Shown here: piece by piece, positions 7,753 through 17,000 of the stretch | Layout of the letters: each line of letters begins with the position of its first letter | Position numbering within the stretch: position 1 is the stretch's first letter | Assembly: GCA_964535405.1 (NCBI GenBank) | Contig: CAZHUG010000015.1 | Coordinates: 1 to 41,828, forward strand | Source of the DNA: Scatomorpha sp964535405 | GTDB lineage: Bacteria > Bacillota > Clostridia > Oscillospirales > Oscillospiraceae | DNA: 41,828 bases | Direction of reading: 5' to 3' | The notes under the pieces: generated by a model | Database searches by the model: none | Told to the model about the DNA's origin: nothing | What the model saw: only the letters and a program-made list of their open reading frames with translations | Made by a program: the position numbers and the translations under genes

Positions 7753-8459
7753 TGGCTCTTATGTGCTGCAAGGATCTGAGCTTCGCCTACGGCGGCGAAA
7801 CTGTTCTGAGGGGAGCCAATTTCTCTGTGCACGCCGGGGATTATCTCTGCGTGGTCGGCGAAAACGGCTCGGGAAAATCCACACTCATGAAGGGGCTGCT
7901 CGGGCTCAAAGAGCCGGAGTCGGGCAAAATTTTGCTCGGTGACGGGCTGCGCCGAGGTGAAATTGGATATCTGCCGCAGCAGACAGAGCTTCAGCGGGAC
8001 TTTCCCGCCTCGGTCTTTGAGGTCGTGCTCTCAGGCCGCCTGAACGGTCTCGGCAATCGCTTCTTCTATAATAAGGAGGACAGGCTCGCCGCCCAGGACA
8101 ACCTCGACCGCATGGACATGCTCCGGTTTAGGAATCATTGCTATCAGGAGCTCTCCGGCGGTCAGCAGCAACGTGTGCTGCTCGCCCGCGCCCTCTGCGC
8201 CACGAAAAGGCTCTTGCTGCTCGATGAGCCGGTCGCGGGTCTTGACCCCGTGGCGACAGGCGATATGTATAATCTTCTGAAGCTCATCAATCTCTGCGAC
8301 AAGGTAACCGTCGTCATGGTCTCGCACGATGTCGATGCAGCACTAAACTACGCCACGCACATTTTGCAGCTCGGCCACTCTCAGCTTTTTTTCGGCAGCG
8401 TCGCCGAGTACAAAAAGAGCGACGCCATCAGGCGCTTGAGAGGAGGCTCCCGCCCGTGA
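7752..8459 (+). CDS. znuC: Metal ABC transporter ATP-binding protein
   Basis: ATPase that powers the metal importer; 235 aa, normal for ZnuC/MntB-type proteins. Walker A is GENGSGKST (36-44), the Q-loop is YLPQQTELQ (about 73-81), the signature is LSGGQQQR (134-141), Walker B is LLLLDEP (154-160) followed by a D-loop AGLD, and the switch histidine is H192 (VSHDVD). The start ATG at 7752 shares its A with the znuA stop codon. The end overlaps the GTG start of the permease gene by four bases, so all three are translationally coupled. Confidence 0.93.
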   Translation: MALMCCKDLSFAYGGETVLRGANFSVHAGDYLCVVGENGSGKSTLMKGLLGLKEPESGKILLGDGLRRGEIGYLPQQTELQRDFPASVFEVVLSGRLNGLGNRFFYNKEDRLAAQDNLDRMDMLRFRNHCYQELSGGQQQRVLLARALCATKRLLLLDEPVAGLDPVATGDMYNLLKLINLCDKVTVVMVSHDVDAALNYATHILQLGHSQLFFGSVAEYKKSDAIRRLRGGSRP

Positions 8460-9268
8460 TTATATTTGAGATGCTCTCTTACCCATTCCTGCTTCGCGCC
8501 ATGGCGGTTGGCATTTTGGTCTCGCTGTGCGCGGCACTGCTGGGCGTATCGCTGGTGCTGAAGCGATTTTCCATGATCGGTGACGGCCTGTCACACGTTG
8601 GCTTCGGTGCGCTCGCCATCGCGACAGCCCTGGGCATTGCGCCGCTGTATGTCTCCGTTCCCATTGTGTCCGTCGCTGCAGTTTTGTTGCTGCGCATATC
8701 CCAAAACGGGAAGATCCGCGGCGACGCGGCAATAGCGCTCATCTCCAGCAGCTCGCTTGCCATCGGCGTGCTCATCATCTCGCTCACAAGCGGCGCAAAC
8801 ACCAATGTATCCAATTACATGTTCGGCAGCATACTCGCAGTATCCAAAAGCGACGCTGTGATGGCAATCATACTCTGTGCTGTCGTACTCGCAGTATTCA
8901 CGCTGTTCTACCCGCGCATTTTTGCCGTGACCTTTGACGAGAACTTTGCCAGGGCGACGGGCGTGCGCGCCGGCTCGTACAACACCCTGCTGGCTGTCCT
9001 CACCGCCATCACTGTCGTACTCGGAATGCGCATAATGGGCGCCCTGCTCATCTCCAGCCTCATCATCTTTCCGGCGCTGTCTGCCATGCGCGTATGCAAA
9101 AGCTTCAAGAGCGTCACCATCTGCTCGGCCGTGCTTTCAGTCGTCTGCTTCATCATCGGCATGACTGCCTCATACGCATTGGAAACGCCATCAGGCGCCA
9201 GTGTCGTGGCTGTGAACATTGTCGCTTTTGCCCTGTTTGCCGCCATTGGCGCGATAAAGGAAAAATAG
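8456..9268 (+). CDS. znuB: Metal ABC transporter permease (ABC-3 family)
   Basis: Membrane component of the metal importer (270 aa). Several hydrophobic helices are visible, beginning with the segment around residues 10-35. Family motifs of ABC-3 permeases include GDGLSHVGFGALA near the second helix and GALLISSLIIFPALSA in the C-terminal half. Translation starts at a GTG (8456) that overlaps the znuC stop. A strong hairpin terminator follows 59 bases after the stop, closing the znuABC operon. The substrate cannot be resolved between zinc and manganese from the permease. Confidence 0.93.
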   Translation: MIIFEMLSYPFLLRAMAVGILVSLCAALLGVSLVLKRFSMIGDGLSHVGFGALAIATALGIAPLYVSVPIVSVAAVLLLRISQNGKIRGDAAIALISSSSLAIGVLIISLTSGANTNVSNYMFGSILAVSKSDAVMAIILCAVVLAVFTLFYPRIFAVTFDENFARATGVRAGSYNTLLAVLTAITVVLGMRIMGALLISSLIIFPALSAMRVCKSFKSVTICSAVLSVVCFIIGMTASYALETPSGASVVAVNIVAFALFAAIGAIKEK

Positions 9269-9326
9269 CTCTTTGGTCAATTTGCACTAACACAAATTCG
9301 CATATTCATTTCAAAATCAGATAAGC

Positions 9327-9366
9327 GCCCGAATATTCACTACGAGTTGAATATTCGGGCTTGTTT
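9327..9366 (+). terminator. Terminator of the metal transporter operon
   Basis: GCCCGAATATTC (9327-9338) pairs perfectly with GAATATTCGGGC (9349-9360) around a ten-base loop and is followed by TTGTTTTT. This is a textbook intrinsic terminator. Confidence 0.88.
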
Positions 9367-9411
9367 TTGGGGCTTTCTTTGCATATATCGCATAAAGTTT
9401 CATTATAGGCA

Positions 9412-9440
9412 TTGACAAACAGATATAGGAATGCTATTAT
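9412..9440 (+). promoter_or_regulatory. Promoter of the amino-acid transporter operon
   Basis: TTGACA (9412-9417) and TATTAT (9435-9440) lie 17 bases apart. The start near 9447 gives a leader of about 43 bases before the binding-protein ATG. Confidence 0.75.
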
Positions 9441-9489
9441 TGGCACACAAACAACTTGCGACTATTTAATATTGAAAGAGGAAGATAAA

Positions 9490-10362
9490 ATGAAAAAACT
9501 ACTATCAATACTTTTGGCGATGTGCATGATTTTTGCTTTTGCCGCCTGCGGGGCGAAAGACCCCGATCCCAGTGCCGACCTTGACTATTCCAAGATGACT
9601 CTCGATGAGCTGAAGCCCCTGCTTGGCACCGTCACCGACGGAAAGCTGACCGTGGCGACGAGCCCCGACTTCGCACCCTATGAGTTCTACGCAATAGACG
9701 AAGACGGCACACCCACACTCGCCGGCTTCGACGTTGCCCTGGCCAAGTACATAGCCGATTACCTCGGCCTTGAGCTCGACATCATCCCCATGGACTTCGA
9801 CGGCATCCTTGCCGAGCTGAGCGCACACACAGTTGACCTCGGCATGTCCGGCTTCTCACCCAAGCCTGAGAGAGCCGAAGCAATGGACTTCTCTTCTGTC
9901 TACTACACCGGCGGTCAGTCCTTTGTCACCTCCAAGGCTATGGAGGACACCATCACCAGCATAGATGTCGCCAACGATGCCCAGTACTCCATCGGTGCCC
10001 AGAACGGCTCCATCCAGATTGACCTTGCAAACGAGCACACCCCTGATGCAGACATCGTGAACCTTGTGAAGGTCACCGACATCATTGCCGAGCTGCTCGG
10101 CGGAAAGCTCCACGCCGCCTTCATCGAGACCGCAGTCGCAGAGTGCTACGCGGTTAATTATCCCGAGCTTGTCATCGTCAGTGATGTTCCCTACGACGCT
10201 GCGGGTTCTGTCGTGGGTGTCAGCAAGGGCAACGCCGCTCTGCTGGCCGCTGTGAACCTGGCTGTCGAGGCCGCTCTTGCGGACGGCTCCATGGCTCAGT
10301 TCGTCGCCGACGCCAATGAGCTGGCCACCGGTGACATCATCGAGGGTCTGCTGGACGACTAA
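9490..10362 (+). CDS. Polar amino-acid ABC transporter substrate-binding lipoprotein
   Basis: Type II periplasmic-binding fold of the SBP_bac_3 family. The 290 aa carry a lipoprotein signal (MKKLLSILLAMCMIFAFAAC, lipobox cysteine C20) and, after a ~30-residue linker, the family start GKLTVATSPDFAPYEF. The hinge-proximal motifs AGFDVALAKYIAD and DLGMSGFSPKPERAEAMDFS follow. The ATG at 9490 has GAGGAAG eight bases upstream and lies below the promoter at 9412-9440. The coding region uses an unusually high share of C-ending codons (GAC, ACC, ATC), consistent with a highly expressed gene. It is followed by an 11-bp intercistronic hairpin, then permease, ATPase and an amidohydrolase. The ligand (glutamine, cystine, arginine or a derivative) cannot be assigned. 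Confidence 0.92.
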   Translation: MKKLLSILLAMCMIFAFAACGAKDPDPSADLDYSKMTLDELKPLLGTVTDGKLTVATSPDFAPYEFYAIDEDGTPTLAGFDVALAKYIADYLGLELDIIPMDFDGILAELSAHTVDLGMSGFSPKPERAEAMDFSSVYYTGGQSFVTSKAMEDTITSIDVANDAQYSIGAQNGSIQIDLANEHTPDADIVNLVKVTDIIAELLGGKLHAAFIETAVAECYAVNYPELVIVSDVPYDAAGSVVGVSKGNAALLAAVNLAVEAALADGSMAQFVADANELATGDIIEGLLDD

Positions 10363-10389
10363 GTCCGGGCTAAATTAACCGACAACAAC

Positions 10390-10420
10390 TCTTCCTCCCC
10401 TGATATTGAGGGGAGGAAGA
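10390..10420 (+). promoter_or_regulatory. Intercistronic stem-loop between binding-protein and permease genes
   Basis: TCTTCCTCCCC (10390-10400) pairs with GGGGAGGAAGA (10410-10420) over 11 base pairs around a nine-base loop. No T-run follows, so it is more likely an mRNA-stabilising or partial-termination element than a true terminator. Such structures commonly give the binding protein a higher transcript level than the membrane parts. Confidence 0.6.
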
Positions 10421-10456
10421 TGCCTGTTTACCGATCTGCTTAAAGGAGTCTTTAAA

Positions 10457-11158
10457 ATGCTGTCTGTTTCCAGATTTGAAACTACATTTAAATACATAGA
10501 CCTGTTCTGGCAGGGCGTAGTCTGCACGGTGTCACTGTCCGCACTGACGGTTGTTCTGGGCTTTATACTCGCCCTCGTAATCGTGCTGTGCAGGATGGGT
10601 AAGTATAAATTTTTCCGCGCGATTGCAACTGTCTATGTTGAGCTTTTCCGCGCAACGCCCATGCTGGTGCAGATTTTTATCATCTACTATGTAGTTTTTG
10701 CGAATGTGGATATTCTGCCGGGCTTCAAGCTCTTCGGCTTTATTCGCTTTAACCGCTTTTTCCCCGGCGTAATTGCGCTCGCCTTGAACTCCGGCGCATA
10801 CCTGTCCGAGATACTGCGTTCCGGCATTCAGAGCATTGACCAGGGACAGACAGAGGCCGCACGCTCCCTTGGTCTTTCACAGTGGAAGACCATGAAACTC
10901 GTCGTTCTGCCTCAGGCGGTTAAAAACATCCTGCCCGCCGTTGCAAACGAATTTGTCACTATAATCAAGGAATCCTCAATCTGCTACACCATAGGCGTGC
11001 AGGACATCATGTCGGCTGTCAACGCAGTCAAGGGCGCTACCTCGATCATCGCAGAGCCTCTCATCATCGCAACCGCTCTGTATTTCTGCCTGACATTCCC
11101 GACCTCGAAGATTATAGCCCACTTTGAAAGGAAGATGAGCCGTGGAGACATTCGGTAA
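10457..11158 (+). CDS. Polar amino-acid ABC transporter permease
   Basis: HisM/GlnP-type permease of 233 aa. A first helix follows a short N-terminus (YIDLFWQGVVCTVSLSALTV). The family's conserved ELFRATPMLVQ and the EAA loop TEAARSLGLSQWKTMKLVVLPQAVK, which docks to the ATPase, are both clear. I chose ATG 10457, which has AAAGGAG eight bases upstream; a TTG further 5' falls inside the hairpin stem and is unlikely. Its last 17 bases overlap the ATPase start. Confidence 0.93.
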   Translation: MLSVSRFETTFKYIDLFWQGVVCTVSLSALTVVLGFILALVIVLCRMGKYKFFRAIATVYVELFRATPMLVQIFIIYYVVFANVDILPGFKLFGFIRFNRFFPGVIALALNSGAYLSEILRSGIQSIDQGQTEAARSLGLSQWKTMKLVVLPQAVKNILPAVANEFVTIIKESSICYTIGVQDIMSAVNAVKGATSIIAEPLIIATALYFCLTFPTSKIIAHFERKMSRGDIR

Positions 11159-11909
11159 ACTGATACAGGTTCACGACCTGGTAAAGCACTATAATAAAGG
11201 TGCCATAAAAGCCCTGGACGGGGTGACGGTTGACATCAACCGTGGCGACGTCATGGTCGTCATCGGCCCGTCCGGCGGCGGAAAATCCACCTTTCTGCGC
11301 AGCTTGAACCTGCTTGAGGTTCCCACCGCCGGTGAAATTATATTCGACGGTGTGGACATCACGAAAAAGCATGATGAGAACGGCAAGAAGATTAATCTCG
11401 ACCTCCACAGGCAGAAAATGGGCATGGTCTTTCAGCATTTTAACCTCTTTCCGCACAAAACAGTGCTGGAAAACATGACTCTCGCCCCCATTCAGCTCGG
11501 CAAAGCCACAAAGGCCGAGGCTGAGGAGAAGGCAATGGCTTTGCTTGATCGCGTCGGTCTTGCTGACCGCGCAGGAGCATACCCCATCCAGCTCTCCGGC
11601 GGTCAGAAGCAGCGCGTCGCCATCGTACGCGCCCTATCAATGGATCCCGAGGTCATGCTATTTGACGAGCCCACCAGCGCACTCGACCCCGAGATGGTCG
11701 GCGAGGTGCTCGAGGTCATGAAGCAGCTTGCGCGCGACGGAATGACCATGGTCGTCGTCACGCACGAGATGGGCTTTGCGCGCGAGGTCGGAAACCGCGT
11801 ACTCTTCCTCGAGTCCGGAAAGCTCGTCGAGGAAGGCCCGCCGCAGCAGATGTTCAGCGACCCGCGCAGCCCGAGACTTAAGGACTTTCTGTCCAAGGTG
11901 TTGATATGA
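11142..11909 (+). CDS. Polar amino-acid ABC transporter ATP-binding protein
   Basis: GlnQ/ArtP-type ATPase, 255 aa. Walker A is GPSGGGKST (42-50), the Q-loop lies at MVFQHFNLFPH (95-105), the signature is LSGGQKQR (151-158), Walker B is VMLFDEP (171-177) with a SALD D-loop, and the switch histidine follows in VVVTHEMG. The residues FNLFPH after the Q-loop are typical of polar amino-acid importers. The GTG at 11142 is supported by AAGGAAG about ten bases upstream; it overlaps the permease gene by 17 bases. The end overlaps the amidohydrolase start (ATGA). Confidence 0.94.
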   Translation: METFGKLIQVHDLVKHYNKGAIKALDGVTVDINRGDVMVVIGPSGGGKSTFLRSLNLLEVPTAGEIIFDGVDITKKHDENGKKINLDLHRQKMGMVFQHFNLFPHKTVLENMTLAPIQLGKATKAEAEEKAMALLDRVGLADRAGAYPIQLSGGQKQRVAIVRALSMDPEVMLFDEPTSALDPEMVGEVLEVMKQLARDGMTMVVVTHEMGFAREVGNRVLFLESGKLVEEGPPQQMFSDPRSPRLKDFLSKVLI

Positions 11910-13345
11910 TGAATAAAAGCAAACTGATAGCAACTGAATATCTAGATGAAAACGCAGGTATCTTCACCGCTGTTTCTGATGCAGTATGGGAAAACCCCGA
12001 GCTGTCCCTCAAGGAATTTGACGCAACGCGGCTATACTGCAAGACTCTGCGCGAGGGCGGCTTTGCCGTCACGGAGTCACTCTGCGGCATCCAGACCGCA
12101 TTTAGCGGCAGCTTCGGCAGTGGCAAGCCCGTCATAGGCATTCTCGGCGAGTATGATGCCCTCTCCGGCCTGTCACAGGTCGCAGGCGCAAGCTCGCGCG
12201 AGCCTATCACGCCCGGCGCCGCCGGACACGGCTGCGGGCACAACATGCTTGGCGCCGGCTCGCTGGCTGCCGCATTTGCCGTCAAGGAATATCTCCAGAA
12301 AAGCGGCGCATCCGGTACGGTTATCTTCTACGGCTGCCCCGGCGAGGAGGGCGGCGCAGGCAAGGCCTTCATGGCGCGCGAGGGGCTTTGGAGGCAGCTC
12401 GACGCGGCTCTGTCCTGGCATCCGTCCGATGTCAACGAGGTGCGCACGGGCACGAATAACTCCTGCACACAGGTTTTGTATAAGTTCAGCGGTGTCTCGG
12501 CTCATGCCGCGGGCGATCCCGAAAACGGACGCAGTGCGCTCGACGCGGTCGAGCTCATGAACATCGGCGTGCAGTTTTTGCGTGAGCACATGACCCCGGA
12601 CTGCCGCATCCACTATGCAATAACAGACGCGGGCGGCATCTCCCCCAACGTGGTTCAGCCCAACGCCTCCGTGCTGTACATGGTTCGCGCGAATAAGGTC
12701 AAGGATTCCGTCGCGCTTCAGGCGCGCGTTGATGACATTGCCAACGGCGCGGCGCTCATGACAGGCACGAGCTTTGAGCGTGTCTTTATAGATGGCACGG
12801 CGGAGCTTGTTCCAAACTTTCCGCTTGAAACCCTGCTGCACGAGAACTTCGAGGCCGTCGGCGCAGCTGAGTTTACAGATGAAGAGCGCGAGTTTGCAGC
12901 CGCCCTGCGCGGGACTTATCCTCTGAGCGCCGCCCCCGGCATCGGTCCTGCCTTTGACACGGATATCGCCGGGCTCGTGAAGAGCAAGACCGGAGATCTC
13001 TCTGACGGGCTCTGCGACTTTATTCTTCCCGACTACCACGGCACCGGCTTCGTCCCCGGCTCCACGGATGTCGGCGACGTGAGCTGGCAGACCCCGACCT
13101 CACAGATTAACGCCGTGTGCTTCCCCTTCGGCGCGCCGGGGCATTCCTGGCAGAACGTGAGCTGCGGCGGTTCCTCCATCGGCCACAAGGGCCTCATATG
13201 CGCAGGCAAGGTCCTCGCCTGCACCGCAATCGACCTCATCGAGCGCCCCGAGCTTCTCGGAGCCGCGCGTGAGGAGTTCGAGCGCCGCACGAAGGACGGT
13301 TACACCTGTCCCATCGAGGCCGACGCTGTTCCGATCGCAATTTAA
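11906..13345 (+). CDS. M20-family amidohydrolase (AbgB-like, aminobenzoyl-glutamate hydrolase type)
   Basis: Metal-dependent amidohydrolase of the M20D group that splits N-acyl or aryl amides of amino acids in the cytoplasm. Of 479 aa, the catalytic domain holds the metal-ligand motif AGHGCGHNM (107-115; C110 and H112 are the ligand positions), the catalytic acid pair GEEGG (E147, E148) and H172 in SWHPSD. A dimerisation domain with SGVSAHAAGDPENGRSALDA follows, and a C-terminal metal-site segment contains GHSWQN. The length is that of AbgB proteins rather than shorter AbgA or hippurate hydrolases. Its ATG overlaps the ATPase stop codon, so it belongs to the transporter operon: the importer probably brings in an amide-linked amino acid that this enzyme then hydrolyses. 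No AbgA partner or AbgT transporter is present, so p-aminobenzoyl-glutamate is not implied. Confidence 0.85.
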   Translation: MMNKSKLIATEYLDENAGIFTAVSDAVWENPELSLKEFDATRLYCKTLREGGFAVTESLCGIQTAFSGSFGSGKPVIGILGEYDALSGLSQVAGASSREPITPGAAGHGCGHNMLGAGSLAAAFAVKEYLQKSGASGTVIFYGCPGEEGGAGKAFMAREGLWRQLDAALSWHPSDVNEVRTGTNNSCTQVLYKFSGVSAHAAGDPENGRSALDAVELMNIGVQFLREHMTPDCRIHYAITDAGGISPNVVQPNASVLYMVRANKVKDSVALQARVDDIANGAALMTGTSFERVFIDGTAELVPNFPLETLLHENFEAVGAAEFTDEEREFAAALRGTYPLSAAPGIGPAFDTDIAGLVKSKTGDLSDGLCDFILPDYHGTGFVPGSTDVGDVSWQTPTSQINAVCFPFGAPGHSWQNVSCGGSSIGHKGLICAGKVLACTAIDLIERPELLGAAREEFERRTKDGYTCPIEADAVPIAI

Positions 13346-13362
13346 CTTGAAATCAACAAACA

Positions 13363-13389
13363 TTAGCACTCGGCTCATTCGAGTGCTAA
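13363..13389 (+). promoter_or_regulatory. CIRCE operator (HrcA binding site) upstream of hsp20
   Basis: The sequence TTAGCACTC (13363-13371), nine bases, then GAGTGCTAA (13381-13389) is an exact match to the CIRCE consensus TTAGCACTC-N9-GAGTGCTAA bound by the heat-shock repressor HrcA. The pairing extends three bases either side (15 bp overall, 13358-13372 with 13380-13394) and ACTTTTAG follows, so the same element may also help end the upstream transporter operon. It lies 146 bases before the hsp20 start, in an AT-rich stretch where I cannot pick out a single convincing promoter. Confidence 0.9.
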
Positions 13390-13535
13390 TGTTTACTTTT
13401 AGTTCATTTTACGTTCATGAATTATTAATAAATGGGTGGTAATTTATATACATAAACAAACGAGAGTTATAAAAATTCCGCGAGTTAAATGTACACATAC
13501 CAACAATATATATTAATAACATGGAGGTAATCATC

Positions 13536-13949
13536 ATGTTCGAACTTATGCCTTATGCCACCCGCCGCGTTGCGATAAACCCGTTCAATTTTTTTGATAA
13601 CGATTTCTGGAACTCCGTCACACGCGAGCTCAAGACTGATATCACCGATTCTGGCGATGCTTTCAAGCTGGAGGCCGATATGCCCGGATTCAAGAAGGAA
13701 GATATCAAGATTGACCTGCTTGACGAGCGTCTGACTATCTCGGCAGAGCGCAAAAATGACTCTGAGGAGAAGGACAAGAACGGATATGTCCGCCGCGAGC
13801 GCAGCTACGGCTCCTTCTCTCGCAGCTTTGATGTTTCAGGTATCGACACCGCCAACATCTCGGCAAGCTACAGCGATGGTGTGCTTTGCATGACACTACC
13901 GAAAAAGCCCGAGCTGGTTCCCGAAAACAGAACCATTACAATTAGCTAA
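13536..13949 (+). CDS. Small heat-shock protein, Hsp20/alpha-crystallin family
   Basis: ATP-independent holdase chaperone of 137 aa. The alpha-crystallin domain occupies about residues 38-130 and contains the family pattern EADMPGFKKEDIKI followed by LTISAERK, the YVRRERSYGSFSRSF strand pair and the A-x-x-x-n-G-V-L signature as SASYSDGVLCMTLPKK. The C-terminus ends in an I-x-I anchor (TITIS), used for oligomer assembly. The true start is ATG 13536, because GGAGG (13524-13528) sits seven bases before it; the ATG at 13521 overlaps that site. A perfect CIRCE element upstream indicates repression by HrcA. A bidirectional terminator follows. Confidence 0.95.
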   Translation: MFELMPYATRRVAINPFNFFDNDFWNSVTRELKTDITDSGDAFKLEADMPGFKKEDIKIDLLDERLTISAERKNDSEEKDKNGYVRRERSYGSFSRSFDVSGIDTANISASYSDGVLCMTLPKKPELVPENRTITIS

Positions 13950-13989
13950 CTTACTCCTCCCAGATCTTTTTTACCCCCCTCTTTTTTCC

Positions 13990-14032
13990 AAAAGACAACA
14001 GCCCTCACCTATGGTGGGGGCTGTTGTCTTTT
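13990..14032. terminator. Bidirectional terminator between hsp20 and dnaE
   Basis: A 20-bp stem pairs 13990-14009 with 14013-14032 around a three-base loop, with one G-U pair. It starts AAAAGACAACAGCCC and ends GGGCTGTTGTCTTTT. T-runs lie on both sides (TTTTATTGTGTTTTTT on the plus side and the complement of CTTTTTTCC context on the minus side), so it can end both convergent transcripts. Confidence 0.88.
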
Positions 14033-14042
14033 ATTGTGTTTT

Positions 14043-17000
14043 TTACTTAACCACTACATTTTCTTCGCCCAGCATCTCCTCAAGCTCTGCAAGCAGCGCG
14101 TCATGAATAAGACAGTCCGTACCCAGGCGCTTGCCGGTATCGTCGAAATATATGATCACATGGCTTTCGCCCGGGAACATGTCCAGAAGCAGCTCAAGCC
14201 TGTGCATAATCTCCCCGTCTCGAGTTTTGAGCTTCAACCAGAGTTTCCTCTGCTTTGGCGGAGGTGAATCCGAGCCCAGCGGGTTTAGATCTGACAGCGG
14301 GCGTATGCTGTCAGCGACGATCTGGGGCTCTTTTTCATCANNNNNNNNNNCATCACGCACCGAGATGCGGCCCTTGACGAGCAATGCCGCGTTTTCCGCG
14401 ACGTAGCCTCCGCCGGAATCGAGCGCCTTGGCGAAGGCGAGCAGCTCCATTGTGCCGCTGTCGTCCTCAAGCTGGATATAGCTCATGAGACTGTTATTTC
14501 TCGTCGTGCGTGTGCGCTGTGAGGCGACGACACCCGCGACGGTCACATATTGGTTATCGGAGAAGCGTTTCGGCCCTTCCTCATCGGAAAAGTCTGACAT
14601 AATCGCGCCGATGGAAACCGCGCCCGCCCGACGCACAGAGTCACTGTAGGCGTCCATCGGGTGACCGCTGAGATACAGTCCGGTCATCTCCTTCTCCATC
14701 GCCATCATCTCCTGCGGACTGAACGGCGTCACATTGGGCACCGCGACGCCGGATTCCTGCGCCGCCGGGTCATCTCCGAAGCCGAACAGGTCAAGTTGAC
14801 CGTCTATATTGCGCCTGCCGTCAGAAGCTATGCCGTCGAGCACCCTGTCCATCATCTGAAGCAGGGCCTTGCGGTGTACTCCCAGCTCATCAAACGCGCC
14901 GGCACGTATGAGGCTCTCGACCGCGCGGCGGTTTAGATCCTTGCCGGACATGCGGCGGCAGAAATCCTCAAGACCCGTAAAGGGGCCGTTTTCTTTTCTG
15001 TCTGTCATGAGAAGATGGACGAATTTTTCGCCGATATTCTTTATCGCCGCCATGCCGAAGCGGATGTTCTTGCCCACAACCGTGAAGTCCGCGTCCGACT
15101 CGTTCACGTCCGGGGGCAAAAGCTTTATGCCCATGCCGCGGCACTCGGCGATATACTCCGCCACCTTACCCGGCGAGTCGAGCACGGAGGTCAAAAGCGC
15201 CGCCATGTATTCCCGCGGCCAGTGGCATTTCATATACGCAGTTCTGTAGCAGACGATGGCATAGGCCACGGCGTGCGCCTTGTTAAAGGCATAGGACGCG
15301 AAGTCAAGTATCTCATCATAGATGCTGTTGGCAACAGACTCGGGTATGTCGTTTTTGACGCAGCCTGCGATATTGCGCTCCGGATCGCCGTGAATAAACG
15401 CCACACGCTCGGCATCGATGATTGCGTGCTTTTTCTTGCTCATCGCGCGGCGAATGAGATCGGCCTGTCCAAGAGAGAAGCCGGCAAGACGGCGAAATAT
15501 CTCGATAACCTGCTCCTGATACACTATGCAGCCGTAGGTTACAGAAAGTATCGGCTTGAGACTCTCATGCTTATAGCGCATCCGCTCCGGGTGCGCGGAC
15601 CATTCCAGAAACTTGGGGATGCTATCCATGGGGCCGGGACGGTAGAGGGCAATTATAGCCGTTATATCCTCGACGCTTTTTGGCTTCAGTCCCGTGCAGA
15701 CCGAGGTCATGCCAGAGGACTCGAGCTGGAACACGCCGATCGTCTTGCCTGCCGAAAGCATTGCAAAGGTCGCAGGATCGTCGTCCGGCACCGTCAGAAT
15801 ATCGAAATCCGGCGCTCGCTGACGGACGAGCTTCTGCGCATCATCAAGCACCGTGAGGTTGCGCAGACCGAGAAAGTCCATTTTGAGCAGACCAAGCTCC
15901 TCAAGCGTGTTCATCGGATACTGCGTGACCACAGATTCGTCGTTTTTCGCCAGCGGCACATACTCGCAGACCGGTCGCTCGGTTATAACCACGCCCGCGG
16001 CATGGGTGGAGGCATGTCTCGGCATGCCTTCCAGAGCCATGGCTGTGTCAAGCAGGCCCTTAATCTTCTGGTCGCCCTCATACATATCGCGCAGGGGCTT
16101 GGAGAGCTTTAGAGCCTCCTTAAGGGTCATGCCTATGGCGAAGGGCACCTGCTTTGCAACCGCATCGCACTCGGCGTAGCTTATATTGAGCGCACGGCCG
16201 GTGTCGCGGATAACGGCGCGCGCCGCCATCGTTCCGAAGGTCACAATCTGCGCCACGTGGTCGTCGCCATATTTGCGGTTGACATAGTCAATGACCTCAC
16301 CGCGGCGGCGGACGCAGAAGTCGATATCGATATCGGGCATTGACACACGCTCAGGATTCAAAAAACGTTCGAAATAAAGGCTGTATTTTATCGGGTCAAC
16401 GTCGGTTATGAAAAGACAGTAGGAGACCACGCTGCCGGCGGCAGAGCCGCGGCCCGGGCCGACGGGGATTCCGTTTCGCCTGGCATAGTCAATGAAGTCG
16501 TAGACTATTAGGAAATAGTCCACAAAGCCCATCTGGTTTATCATGTCGATCTCGTACCTGAGCTGCTCGCGCACGTCCTCGCGATCGGCGGAGTAGCGCT
16601 GAGAAAAGCCCTCGTCACAGAGCTTTTTAAGATACTCGGTGCTGTCAGTCTCACCCTCGGGCAGGGCGAACTTCGGCAGATGATAGTGACCGAACTCAAA
16701 GTCATAATTGCATCGCTCGGCTATGAGCGCCGTATTGTCACAGGCCTCCGGCAGCTCCGGAAACAGCTCGCGCATCTCCTGCTCGCTCTTGAGGTAGAAG
16801 TCCTGGGTTTCAAAGCGCATACGCTCGGTTTCTTCCACGGTTTTACCCATCTGAATGCACATGAGCACGTCCTGATAATATGCGTCTTCCTTATTTATAT
16901 AGTGCGCATCATTCGTCAGAGCCAGGGGGATGCCTGTCTCCTTATGTATGCGTACAAGGCCGCGGGCGACCTCTTCCTGATCGGGGATGCCGTGCTTCTG

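Noticed and set aside
14341..14350. dnaE as a frameshifted pseudogene
   Set aside because: The frame is open on both sides of the N run, and closing the gap on the repeated CATCA also keeps it open.
15015..16112. Long open frame on the plus strand opposite dnaE (365 codons)
   Set aside because: Antisense to a well-conserved polymerase gene, no ribosome binding site, and its residue mix (His/Arg-rich) reflects the GC-rich third positions of dnaE read backwards.
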